Assembly (NCBI GenBank): GCA_021775835.1
Contig: JAJFHC010000255.1
Coordinates: forward strand, 1 to 12,954
From: Hyphomicrobiales bacterium
GTDB lineage: Bacteria > Pseudomonadota > Alphaproteobacteria > Rhizobiales > JAJFHC01
Reading direction: 5' to 3'
Length of the DNA: 12,954 bases
Shown: positions 6,198 to 12,954 of the stretch, in pieces
Numbering within the stretch: the stretch's first letter is position 1
Layout of the letters: each line of letters starts with the position of its first letter
Notes under the pieces: model-generated
Seen by the model: only the letters and a program-made list of their open reading frames with translations
Database searches by the model: none
Told to the model about the DNA's origin: nothing
Translations under genes and position numbers: made by a program

Positions 6198-7240
6198 ACC
6201 ACGGTGCCGGGGATAAACGTATCGAACGCCGCCCAGAACTGTTCACGAATCCGCCGCCGCTCCATGAGGATTTCATGAAAGGCTTCCTCCAGAAATATGT
6301 CGGCGCCGGCGGGCAGAGTGTTGGCGAGTTCGCTGACTTCCTTGTTTGACACGATCTGGTCATAACCGGCCTGAACGATCAGGACCGGTGTTTTGACATC
6401 AGTCTGGAATTCCGCTGTCTGCAGATCAGCTACGGCATCGAGCGCCGCAACCAACCAGGAGATCGTTGGCGCTCCGATCGCCAATCCGGGATGTTCCTCT
6501 AGGACGTTGCAGGTACGCTCATATCTTTCGCGGTCCTTTGTCAGCCGGTTCCCCTCAAATGGCCCGCATCCAAGTGGCTTGCCGCCGCCCCTGGGGACAG
6601 ACAATGATCCTGCGCCTGCCAGTTTGAGCAACCGTCCCGCCGCAGCGATCACCGACCAGGGTACAACACGGGAACGAAGGGCAACCATCGGCGCCAGGCA
6701 TACAATCCGATCGAACCAGGCCTGCCCCTTCAGAGATCGCAGGACAATCGTTCCGCCCATGGAATGGGCAAGAGCATAGAACGGTGGCGGACAGTCGGGC
6801 AGCACGATATCGCGCATGAACTGACCGAGGTCGCGGTCGTATTCGGAAAAACTGCGTACATGTCCCCGGTGTGGATTTCTCAACAGACGGGTCGATCCGC
6901 CCTGCCCTCGCCAGTCCAGTGTCGCGACTGCAAATCGACGGCGCAGAAGTTCTTCAATGACTTCAAAATACTTTTCAATGAATTCGCCACGGCCGTTGAA
7001 CAAGCAGATTGTACCCTTGGCCTGCCCGGTCTCGGGACGCCAATGCGCGTAGCGCAAATGAAGGCCGTCCGGCGTTTCCAGAAGTCCGGACTCCGCGCCC
7101 GCCGGCACCGGATTTTCCGCTGTTGCATGAAGCACCATGTCTGGAGTTCCGTTCCCAGGTTCGGTTTTCGCCGCTTCACCGATCAGATGAACCCGCTTCT
7201 CCAAAGATCTCCGCAACCCTTCACGGATTTTCCGTCGCAT
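6158..7240 (-). CDS. Alpha/beta hydrolase, lysophospholipase-like (Hydrolase_4)
   Basis: A 360-residue alpha/beta hydrolase of the serine aminopeptidase S33 / PldB-like group. It shows LFNGRGEFIEKYFEV (80-94) at the oxyanion strand, DWRGQGGS (109-116), the nucleophile elbow AHSMGG (Ser160), the acid Asp294 in QAGYDQIVSNK and the base His322 in EEAFHEILME. The lid region (about 190-250) is long. It probably cleaves lysophospholipid or monoacylglycerol esters, but substrates vary widely in this family. The start is uncertain: the ATG at 7240 gives an Arg/Lys-rich 34-residue lead, while an ATG at 7138 begins just before the conserved domain; neither has a strong ribosome site. Its last residues are read from the opposite strand of the hisN 3' end. 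Confidence 0.85.
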   Translation of the reverse strand: MRRKIREGLRRSLEKRVHLIGEAAKTEPGNGTPDMVLHATAENPVPAGAESGLLETPDGLHLRYAHWRPETGQAKGTICLFNGRGEFIEKYFEVIEELLRRRFAVATLDWRGQGGSTRLLRNPHRGHVRSFSEYDRDLGQFMRDIVLPDCPPPFYALAHSMGGTIVLRSLKGQAWFDRIVCLAPMVALRSRVVPWSVIAAAGRLLKLAGAGSLSVPRGGGKPLGCGPFEGNRLTKDRERYERTCNVLEEHPGLAIGAPTISWLVAALDAVADLQTAEFQTDVKTPVLIVQAGYDQIVSNKEVSELANTLPAGADIFLEEAFHEILMERRRIREQFWAAFDTFIPGTVVQHRALRTSNAFW

Positions 7241-7343
7241 AGTGGCCGCTGCGAGATCCGTTCTCCCGGTCCTTCCACGTTGATATAGTGGAAAAAAATT
7301 CGCCTCATACCGGGTTCTTACTCAACACTCTTAAATGAGCCGG

Positions 7344-7420
7344 GTCGACCGGGCAATAGCGTCGTTCCGACGGGGTCGACAAACGAGTATGGCCCGGAAC
7401 GGAATAAATCCGCCCGGGCC
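7344..7420. repeat. Two strong adjacent hairpins in a gene-free interval
   Basis: The first element pairs GTCGACC (7344-7350) with GGTCGAC (7374-7380) and carries an inner hairpin CGTCG-TTC-CGACG (7360-7372). The second pairs GGCCCGG (7391-7397) with CCGGGCC (7414-7420), with CGGA/TCCG inside. Neither is followed by a T run. Together they could be part of a structured RNA or a protein-bound DNA site between the hydrolase and ibpA. The pairing is seen; function unknown. Confidence 0.5.
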
Positions 7421-7502
7421 AAGATCGAAGTCCGAAACCAAGCTGACAGCACATCTGAGGGGCTGTGATATGCCAGCAGCCAGGAACGGTCTTTTACGTA
7501 GA

Positions 7503-7538
7503 TTTGCCATGACTTTATTGGGGGTAAAGCATGGCAAA
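7503..7538 (+). promoter_or_regulatory. Hairpin burying the start codon of a tiny ORF
   Basis: TTTGCCATG (7503-7511) pairs perfectly with CATGGCAAA (7530-7538), and CTTTA (7513-7517) pairs with TAAAG inside, with a single bulged A. The loop TTGGGGG holds the only ribosome-site-like purines before the ATG at 7531, which is locked in the stem. This is the layout of a translational on/off switch, if the ORF is real. A coincidental palindrome cannot be excluded. Confidence 0.45.
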
Positions 7539-7620
7539 CGACTTTCCCCACGACATGACACCGCTGGGTGTCCGTGACGAAGGTCATCACGCTGATCCGA
7601 TCATGTCAGATCGTTTGTGA
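7531..7620 (+). CDS. Possible 29-residue small protein
   Basis: ATG at 7531 to TGA at 7620 encodes a 29-residue, His/Asp-rich, soluble peptide starting MANDFPHDMTPLGVRDEG. GGGGG lies 7-11 bases before the ATG. I do not recognise the protein. It is supported only by the ribosome site and the unusual hairpin over its start, and it lies about 100 bases upstream of the RpoH-like promoter of ibpA. It may not be translated. Confidence 0.3.
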   Translation: MANDFPHDMTPLGVRDEGHHADPIMSDRL

Positions 7621-7717
7621 ACCAATCCCGTTGACCGCGTTAACCTCCGGTTCATGTTGATGAACGAATTGCGGCAAGAATGGGGCAAGAATTTTCGCCG
7701 ATGGCAGAAAAGTGCCC

Positions 7718-7748
7718 CTTGAACGGTCATCCGTTGGTTCCTATTTAT
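7718..7748 (+). promoter_or_regulatory. RpoH (sigma-32)-like heat-shock promoter of ibpA
   Basis: CTTGAA (7718-7723), preceded by CCC, is followed after 16 bases by CCTATTTAT (7740-7748). This fits the CTTGaa / CyTATnT pattern of alphaproteobacterial RpoH promoters. Predicted start is around 7752-7756, which begins the leader exactly at its first hairpin. Confidence 0.65.
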
Positions 7749-7751
7749 ACT

Positions 7752-7845
7752 GTGCGGAGGCCAGATCTGGGTCCGCACGAAGAGAACGCCCGGCCACCAT
7801 GGCGGGCAATTTTGTCATATCGCTTAAACAAGGATGTGTATTATG
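7752..7845 (+). promoter_or_regulatory. ROSE-like RNA thermometer in the ibpA leader
   Basis: The leader folds into consecutive hairpins. The first is GTGCGGA/TCCGCAC (7752-7758 with 7772-7778) around CCAGATCTGG. The second is GCCCG/CGGGC (7788-7792 with 7803-7807). The last pairs CATATC-CTT (7816-7825) with AAGGATGTG (7830-7838) across an AAAC loop, leaving G7822 bulged and covering the Shine-Dalgarno AAGGA (7830-7834). The anti-SD TCGCT matches the UYGCU signature of ROSE elements, where the odd G opposite the SD makes the helix melt on warming. ROSE leaders are known to control small heat-shock genes in rhizobia and other proteobacteria. Fold and motif are seen; heat-melting is inferred. 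Confidence 0.8.
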
Positions 7846-8310
7846 CACTACGATCTTACCCCCCTTTACAAGACTTCTGTTGGTTTCGACCGCCTCGCAC
7901 GGATGCTTGATTCCGTGAACGGCGGGGTTGAGACAAGCGGCAACGGCTACCCCCCCTATAACATCGAGCGCCTGGACGAGAACCAATACCGGATCTCCAT
8001 GGCGATCGCCGGTTTTGCCGAAGAAGACGTCAACATTGAAGTCAAGGAAAACGCACTCACCGTGACCGGCAACAAGCCCGCAGCGGAAGAAAAGGCGGAA
8101 TTCCTGCATCAGGGCATCGCCGCACGCGAATTCGAGCGCCGGTTCCAGCTTGCGGACTACGTCGAAGTCTCCGGCGCCAGCCTGATCAACGGTCTGCTTC
8201 ACATCGATCTCAAACGCGAACTGCCCGAGAAGATGAAGCCCCGGACCATCGCAATCGCAAGCGCCGGCAAGGCCCGGAAGACAAAAACGATTGAGCAGAA
8301 GGCCGCCTGA
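7843..8310 (+). CDS. ibpA: Small heat-shock protein, IbpA-type Hsp20
   Basis: A 155-residue Hsp20 chaperone. The N-terminus DLTPLYKTSVGFDRL closely parallels Escherichia coli IbpA. The alpha-crystallin domain spans about 37-137: YPPYNIERLDENQYRI (36-51), AIAGFAEEDVNIEV (54-67), FLHQGIAAREFERRFQL (87-103), and the conserved NGLLHIDL (116-123). An I-A-I motif at 136-138 serves oligomer contacts. Such proteins hold unfolding proteins in a refoldable state for DnaK/ClpB and sit in the cytoplasm. The ATG at 7843 is chosen because AAGGA lies 8 bases upstream; an ATG at 7834 would overlap that ribosome site. The C-terminal tail is Lys-rich. Control appears doubled: an RpoH-like promoter and a ROSE-like leader. 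A terminator follows 36 bases after the stop. Confidence 0.95.
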   Translation: MHYDLTPLYKTSVGFDRLARMLDSVNGGVETSGNGYPPYNIERLDENQYRISMAIAGFAEEDVNIEVKENALTVTGNKPAAEEKAEFLHQGIAAREFERRFQLADYVEVSGASLINGLLHIDLKRELPEKMKPRTIAIASAGKARKTKTIEQKAA

Positions 8311-8345
8311 TCGGAACCGTGTTCCAATAGCTGACGAAACATCGA

Positions 8346-8371
8346 GGGCGCCTCCGCAGAGGCGCCCTTTT
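8346..8371 (+). terminator. Rho-independent terminator of ibpA
   Basis: GGGCGCCTC (8346-8354) pairs perfectly with GAGGCGCCC (8359-8367) around a CGCA loop, followed by TTTT (8368-8371). It also separates ibpA from the convergent threonine aldolase gene, but has no T run on the minus-strand side. Confidence 0.85.
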
Positions 8372-8388
8372 CTATGTGTCGGCGCACA

Positions 8389-9453
8389 TCACGTCGAACA
8401 GTCGCTCAAGGCAGACAGAAACTGATCGACATCGGACTCCGGCGTCTGAAACGACGTGACCATCCGCACAAGAACTTCCCCGTCGCGTCTCCGCCGCTCG
8501 TCCTGTGGCCCGGCACCAGGCCATTGCGAATAGATCGCACCGGCCGCCTGGAGTTTTACGTGCACCTGCTCTGGCAAAAATACGAACGCCTCATTGGCTT
8601 GCACAGGATAAGCCAGCCGCGCGACATCGGATGCTTCAATACCCTCGGCAAAACGCCGCGCCATGGCGTTGGCGTGACGGGCAAGGTCCAGCCACAAGTC
8701 TTCATCGAAATATGCGGAAAACTGTGCGGCCACAAATCGGCCCTTGGAAATGAGATGTCCGCCGCGTTTGCGCCGGTACATGAAATCGTCGCTGAGGGAA
8801 CGGTCGAACAGGACCACGGCTTCAGCCCCCATGGCGCCGTTCTTGGTCGCCCCGAACGACAGAACATCGACTCCGGCCCGCCAGGTAAGGTCAGCCGGAC
8901 TGGCGCCGGTGGCGACAACAGCGTTGGCAAACCTCGCGCCATCCATATGAACCTTCATGGACCGTTCCCTGGCCATTCCAGCCAGGGCACCGATTTCATC
9001 GACCGTGTAGACTGTGCCGGCCTCAGTGACCTGGGTAAGGCTCAGGGCCGCCGCCTGGACCTGGTGCTGTTCGCCGACAATCAGACCATCCAGACTGTCG
9101 CGCAGGGCATCGGCAGAGATCTTGCCGTCCTCACCCCAGACGGGCACGAGCTTTGCGCCGCCACAATAAAATTCAGGCGCGCCGCATTCGTCGACCATGA
9201 TGTGGCTTTCGGGATGGCACAGGACGGCGCCATACGGCGGCGTCAGCGTCGAAAGCGCGATCGCATTTGCCGCCGTTCCCGTGGCCACCAGGAATACGGT
9301 CACATCACATTCGAAAATCTCACTCATCCGTGTTTCCACAGAGCGAGATTCATCGTCGGCGCCATAGGATGTGGCAACGCCATCATTGACCCGGCGTAAC
9401 GCCGCAAGCATTGACTCGTGAACGCCAAAGGCGTTGTCACTGGCAAATCTCAT
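8389..9453 (-). CDS. ltaE: Low-specificity L-threonine aldolase family (PLP enzyme)
   Basis: A 354-residue fold-type I PLP enzyme of the threonine aldolase / beta-eliminating lyase family. The start MRFASDNAFGVHESMLAAL matches the family's opening (SDN). ATGTAANAIAL (57-67) binds the cofactor phosphate; His83 in CHPESHIMVDE stacks on the ring region; MDGARFANA (170-178) includes Asp171 for the pyridine nitrogen; Lys204 in SFGATKNGAMG is the Schiff-base lysine. It likely cleaves L-threonine and L-allo-threonine to glycine and acetaldehyde, or acts on other beta-hydroxy amino acids. GGAGAAA precedes the ATG at 9453. It starts 17 bases after the stop of the S9 peptidase gene, so the two are probably one transcript. 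Confidence 0.9.
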   Translation of the reverse strand: MRFASDNAFGVHESMLAALRRVNDGVATSYGADDESRSVETRMSEIFECDVTVFLVATGTAANAIALSTLTPPYGAVLCHPESHIMVDECGAPEFYCGGAKLVPVWGEDGKISADALRDSLDGLIVGEQHQVQAAALSLTQVTEAGTVYTVDEIGALAGMARERSMKVHMDGARFANAVVATGASPADLTWRAGVDVLSFGATKNGAMGAEAVVLFDRSLSDDFMYRRKRGGHLISKGRFVAAQFSAYFDEDLWLDLARHANAMARRFAEGIEASDVARLAYPVQANEAFVFLPEQVHVKLQAAGAIYSQWPGAGPQDERRRRDGEVLVRMVTSFQTPESDVDQFLSALSDCST

Positions 9454-9470
9454 TAAACTTTCTCCAAAAA

Positions 9471-11432
9471 CTACAAGTGAATGTCCGGCAGGTCGTCGGC
9501 TGGTTGTAGGCCGAACACGGCAGCATAAAAAGCGTGTTCGTGGGCGAGGGCATCCATCAGCGTATCTGCCTTTCTGAACCCATGTCCCTCTCCTTCATAT
9601 TCACGGTAAATGACGCTGACACCACGGGCTTTGAGAGCGTCCGCAATGCCGCGTGACTGGTCCGGCGGCACAACAAAATCCTCAAGACCCTGAAAAAGGA
9701 TAACCGGCACATTGATCTTGTCCGCATGGAATATCGGAGAGATTTGGCGATAAGCCTCCGCCGGAGCATCGGGCGAGATGTTGGTCAAGGTCTCAACGTA
9801 GCCAGCTTCGAATTTGTGCGTGGACTGGGCGAGGCGATAGACGTCCGAAATCCCGTAGTAAGACGCCCCCGCCGCGAATTCGTCATGGCGGGTCAGGGCA
9901 CTGAGAACCGTATAGCCGCCGGAACTGCCGCCGGCAATGGCGATCCGCGCGGGGTCCGCATACCCCATTTCCGCAAGCCACCGAGCGCCGGCCGCGGCGT
10001 CTTCCGCATCGGCAATACCCCAGAGCCCATTCAGGGCCTGGCGATAGTCCGCCCCATAGCCGAAACTGCCCGTGAAATCCACATCCAGCACGGCAAATCC
10101 ACGGCTCGTCCAGTACTGGGTTTTGAGTTTCAGGCCACGATCCGCATAGCCTGTCGGGCCGCCATGAATGAGAATGATCGCCGGCGGCTTTTCGGCCGCC
10201 GGACCCTTGAAGTGCTCGTGGGTCGGGGCATAGTAGATCGCGTGGGTCACCCGGTCCGCCGCACTTGCAAATGTCACAGGCTTGCCAACGGAAATACCGG
10301 CTTCTGCAATATCCACGTCAGCGACGGGCCGAAAGAGAACTCGGATCTCTCTATTTGACCAACTATTCCATAGATCAATGTCGGCGATTGACGATTGAGT
10401 CGCATCTGACATGGCCACACCGAATAGCCATACGTCACTGGCTGACGGGCTATCAAGCCCGATAAATCCCAAATCGATCGGTTCAAGCATCCCATCCACC
10501 AATCGTTTCGTCTGGAAGGCACCGTTCTCCAGAAACGAAAACATGATCGAGCCGTCGCGACATTGTGTGTATGATCTCATGCCAAACACCCATTGCGGTC
10601 GGCCAAATTCCGCATCCAATTCAAGCAACCGTGCTGTGTTTTTTCCATCCCAGACATAAGGGTTGCCCCAACCTGACTCATTCCAGATGAAGAGCAGCTT
10701 GCCGTCTTCTGTCCATTCTGGCTGGAAGACGGAACTGTCGGTTCCCCCGGCCACATGAACCGTTTCCTGAGGCGCGCCCTTTTGATCCAACAGACACACC
10801 TTCAGGGCCGCCGTTTCCCAAGGCATGTGCGGCAGTGACCATTGCAGCCAGGCAAGTCTGTCGCCATCCGTGTCCAGTTGAGGGTTTGAATAGAAATCAG
10901 CGCCTTCAATCAAAGGCGAAATCTCGGAAGTCTCAGAGCCGTCCAGAGCAATCGTCACAAGCAGGTTTTCCGGATGGGCGCCCGATTCCGTGTTGTGCCG
11001 CTCTCCCACGGCAATCAACCGATCTCTTTTGGGGTCCTCGACAATATCGGCGAAACGCCATTCGGGGGCAGACGTAATGCGCCGGACAATCCGACCGTGA
11101 TCAATCACGTAAATATCCTGATCGGCTGCATTGACAAAGTAAATTTCCCCCTTCTGCATCAGACTGAATTCACCGCCACCGTATTCGTGCACTTTGGATC
11201 GTGCTGAATAGGGTGCAGGCAGCATGTCATGACAGTAATCACTGTCATGACTTTCAACGGGTGGTGAACAGCCAACGATAACACTGCGCCCATCTTCCCA
11301 CGGCCGGGACTCGGTCCAGTAAACGGTTCCTCGTCTGGATTTCAACGTACCGAACCGCAGTGTCTTACCGGCAACGATTTCTGCTGTCACCGGGGAGTTC
11401 CATGTTCCGTACGGCACTGTTTCGCGTGTCAT
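9471..11432 (-). CDS. S9 family peptidase (prolyl oligopeptidase / acylaminoacyl-peptidase)
   Basis: A 653-residue S9 serine peptidase with two domains. Residues about 35-370 form a beta-propeller-like region of repeated blocks ending in Asp-Gly turns. Residues about 400-640 are the alpha/beta hydrolase domain with LIHGGPTGYAD (421-431), the nucleophile Ser504 in GGSSGGYT, Asp585 in FQGLEDFVVPPDQS and His617 in EGEGHGFRK. Relatives release dipeptides or acylated residues from short peptides in the cytoplasm. No signal peptide is seen. I chose the ATG at 11432 because GGAGG lies 5 bases before it; the frame stays open to 11525 but that lead shows no family similarity. It is the first gene of a likely two-gene operon with the threonine aldolase, pointing to peptide and amino-acid catabolism. 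Confidence 0.92.
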   Translation of the reverse strand: MTRETVPYGTWNSPVTAEIVAGKTLRFGTLKSRRGTVYWTESRPWEDGRSVIVGCSPPVESHDSDYCHDMLPAPYSARSKVHEYGGGEFSLMQKGEIYFVNAADQDIYVIDHGRIVRRITSAPEWRFADIVEDPKRDRLIAVGERHNTESGAHPENLLVTIALDGSETSEISPLIEGADFYSNPQLDTDGDRLAWLQWSLPHMPWETAALKVCLLDQKGAPQETVHVAGGTDSSVFQPEWTEDGKLLFIWNESGWGNPYVWDGKNTARLLELDAEFGRPQWVFGMRSYTQCRDGSIMFSFLENGAFQTKRLVDGMLEPIDLGFIGLDSPSASDVWLFGVAMSDATQSSIADIDLWNSWSNREIRVLFRPVADVDIAEAGISVGKPVTFASAADRVTHAIYYAPTHEHFKGPAAEKPPAIILIHGGPTGYADRGLKLKTQYWTSRGFAVLDVDFTGSFGYGADYRQALNGLWGIADAEDAAAGARWLAEMGYADPARIAIAGGSSGGYTVLSALTRHDEFAAGASYYGISDVYRLAQSTHKFEAGYVETLTNISPDAPAEAYRQISPIFHADKINVPVILFQGLEDFVVPPDQSRGIADALKARGVSVIYREYEGEGHGFRKADTLMDALAHEHAFYAAVFGLQPADDLPDIHL

Positions 11433-11980
11433 GTTGCCTCCATCTGACTTTGTCCGACCACCACCGTGATTGCACGATTGGCCGCTTATGCGAAGCCCAA
11501 TTCTGATACGGCTGTTATGTTCCAAATCCGTTCAACAACAACCGTTTGCCGGAATTCATCGCGAAATTTCTCTCAGACCGCTTGTCTCTCACGCGCAAAT
11601 CTGGCATTTTCACGATCCAAAAAGGACAGTGATATTGTCTCTTTTGGGGGACTGCATTCCATTCACGTGTATTGTGAGGATACTAGAATGGATTCGGCGA
11701 GGCGCTTCTCAGGCCAGGATTCCCGGCAGGAAGTACCGGACACCGAAACCGGAGCGGTGCGGTCGCACGTGTTGCGACCCGAATTCCACATCCGGTGGCA
11801 GGCTGCATACTAACCGGCCAGAGTGAAGACGGCAGTGTGAACGGGTTGTTTTTCCCCGCACGACATTGTTGCCGCGTCCCTGCCAGAAGTAAGGCAATCG
11901 GCGTGATCTAGACAGACGACAATACCGAACGCATGGCCCGAATCTGGCGATGCGTTCCGGATCAAGAAAGGTTTTGGGGT
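11433..11980. other. Divergent intergenic region between the S9 peptidase and gltB
   Basis: This 548-base stretch must hold the promoters of both flanking genes. I cannot place either promoter firmly; TTGTTG and CATAAC with a 16-base gap on the minus strand (about 11510-11540) are possible for the peptidase. It contains one candidate leader ORF (11688-11813) with an internal hairpin. No RNA gene or riboswitch that I can name is evident. Confidence 0.4.
11688..11813 (+). CDS. Possible 41-residue leader ORF upstream of gltB
   Basis: ATG at 11688 is preceded by GAGG about 8 bases upstream, and the frame runs 41 codons to TAA. The product is Arg-rich, hydrophilic and unlike any protein I know. 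Within it, GGTCGCA (11761-11767) pairs with TGCGACC (11773-11779) around a five-base loop. It lies about 170 bases before gltB in the same direction, so a leader-peptide role is conceivable, but there is no run of Gln or Glu codons and no terminator at the end. Confidence 0.25.
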   Translation: MDSARRFSGQDSRQEVPDTETGAVRSHVLRPEFHIRWQAAY

Positions 11981-12954
11981 ATGACTCACTCAAGGGATGC
12001 GGCGAGCCGATACCGGGACGGCATTGAACAACGGCGTGGCCACTGGCCTGCCCGAAAGACTGCCGGCTTGCCCGAAAAACAGGGCCTTTATGACCCAGCG
12101 CATGAGCATGACGCCTGCGGCGTCGGATTCGTCGCCAACATTCACAACCAGAAAAGCTACGACATTATAGACAAGGGGCTCCAGATCCTCTCGAACCTGG
12201 AACATCGTGGCGCGGTCGGCGCAGACCCCAAGGCCGGCGATGGCGCTGGCCTCCTGATCCAGCTTCCTCATGAGTTCTTTGGCGATGAAGCCGAACGTCT
12301 GGGTTTTGAGCTGCCGCAACCGGGAGATTACGGGGTCGGTTATTTCTTCCTGCCCAAGGACACCCAGGCTTGTGCAAAAATCCAACAGGCCGCCGAGAAA
12401 TATGTGACGGACGAGGGGCTGCAAGTGCTCGGTTGGCGGAATGTTCCCGTAAATTCGGATGTTCTCGGGGAAACCGTCAAACCGACAGAACCGGCTCACT
12501 ATCAGCTGTTTGTCGCCCGGGGGGCGGACACCGGCAGTGGCGACGATTTCGAACGCAAGATTTTTGTTGCACGCAAGCGGATATCCAACACGGTCAACTT
12601 CGAAGAAGGCTACGACCCCGACCAGTATTACGTGGTCTCCTTCTCGTCACGGACGATCGTGTACAAGGGACTGCTGCTGGCGGAAGGTCTTGCGGACTAC
12701 TATCCCGATCTCAAGGACAACCGGTTGCGCAGTGCACTTGCGCTCGTGCATCAGCGGTTCTCCACAAACACATTCCCGGCCTGGAGCCTGGCCCACCCCT
12801 ACCGCATGATCTGCCACAACGGCGAGATCAACACCCTGAGGGGCAACAACAACTGGATGGCCGCTCGTTACGCGACCATGAAGTCGGAGCTGTTCAAGGA
12901 CGACATGGCCAAGATCTGGCCAATCAGTTACGAAGGCCAGTCCGACTCCGCCTG
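11981..12954 (+). CDS. gltB: Glutamate synthase large subunit, 5' part
   Basis: The gene is cut by the window end after 324 codons. It encodes the N-terminal class II glutamine amidotransferase domain of NADPH-dependent glutamate synthase, which releases ammonia from glutamine and channels it to 2-oxoglutarate to make glutamate. The catalytic cysteine is Cys46 in HEHDACGVGF, implying removal of a 45-residue propeptide to expose it. Family landmarks follow: NLEHRGAVGADPKAGDGAG (77-95), SALALVHQRFSTNTFPAW (about 252-269) and MICHNGEINTLRGNNNWM (about 275-292). The ATG at 11981 has GGGG three bases upstream. The rest should carry the central, FMN-binding and beta-helix domains, with gltD expected next to it. 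The 45-residue propeptide is longer than that of E. coli. Confidence 0.95.
   Translation, partial: MTHSRDAASRYRDGIEQRRGHWPARKTAGLPEKQGLYDPAHEHDACGVGFVANIHNQKSYDIIDKGLQILSNLEHRGAVGADPKAGDGAGLLIQLPHEFFGDEAERLGFELPQPGDYGVGYFFLPKDTQACAKIQQAAEKYVTDEGLQVLGWRNVPVNSDVLGETVKPTEPAHYQLFVARGADTGSGDDFERKIFVARKRISNTVNFEEGYDPDQYYVVSFSSRTIVYKGLLLAEGLADYYPDLKDNRLRSALALVHQRFSTNTFPAWSLAHPYRMICHNGEINTLRGNNNWMAARYATMKSELFKDDMAKIWPISYEGQSDSA

Noticed and set aside
8374..9399. 341-codon plus-strand ORF
   Set aside because: It is the antisense frame of the threonine aldolase gene, whose protein has a complete PLP active site; the plus-strand product matches nothing and has no ribosome site.
9726..10358. 210-codon plus-strand ORF
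   Set aside because: Antisense of the S9 peptidase catalytic domain, a by-product of GC-rich codon use.

Overview
The window looks like a stretch of alphaproteobacterial chromosome. The main clues are a CpdR-type cell-cycle response regulator, an IbpA-type small heat-shock gene behind a ROSE-like RNA thermometer, and a minus-strand small RNA gene resembling the alpha-r8/MmgR family. No species can be named from the sequence alone.

Layout. Bases 1-2420 are visibly more AT-rich than the rest. They hold one large minus-strand gene (240-1796), an orphan protein with the A, B and C palm motifs of family A / T7-like polymerases, surrounded by gene-free, hairpin-rich DNA. This section ends at a tRNA-Val(GAC) gene (minus strand, 2420-2494). 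An inverted copy of the tRNA's first 22 bases, plus the 8 bases in front of it, lies at 2254-2283. I read this as the tRNA-proximal edge of a genomic island that extends left out of the window; no integrase is visible here. From 2617 on, the sequence is ordinary high-GC core DNA: cpdR (minus), an N-formylglutamate amidohydrolase gene (plus), a candidate small RNA gene (minus, about 4120-4217), a YceI-family periplasmic protein (plus), a HisN-type inositol monophosphatase-family phosphatase (plus), and a convergent, overlapping alpha/beta hydrolase (minus).

Next comes a gene-poor, structured region (7241-7751) with three strong hairpins and one possible 29-residue ORF. It is followed by an RpoH-like promoter, the ROSE-like leader and ibpA (plus), closed by a clear terminator. 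Two co-directional minus-strand genes follow: an S9 prolyl oligopeptidase-family peptidase (promoter-proximal) and a threonine aldolase, 17 bases apart and probably one operon. After a 548-base gap with a possible 41-residue leader ORF, the window ends inside gltB, the large subunit of glutamate synthase (plus).

Functionally, the core genes are housekeeping: cell-cycle proteolysis control, histidine/glutamate and threonine/glycine metabolism, peptide breakdown and heat-shock protection. The items most worth attention are the orphan polymerase-like gene with its island setting, the alpha-r8-like small RNA, the ROSE-like thermometer, and the hairpin at 7503-7538 that buries the start codon of a tiny ORF.
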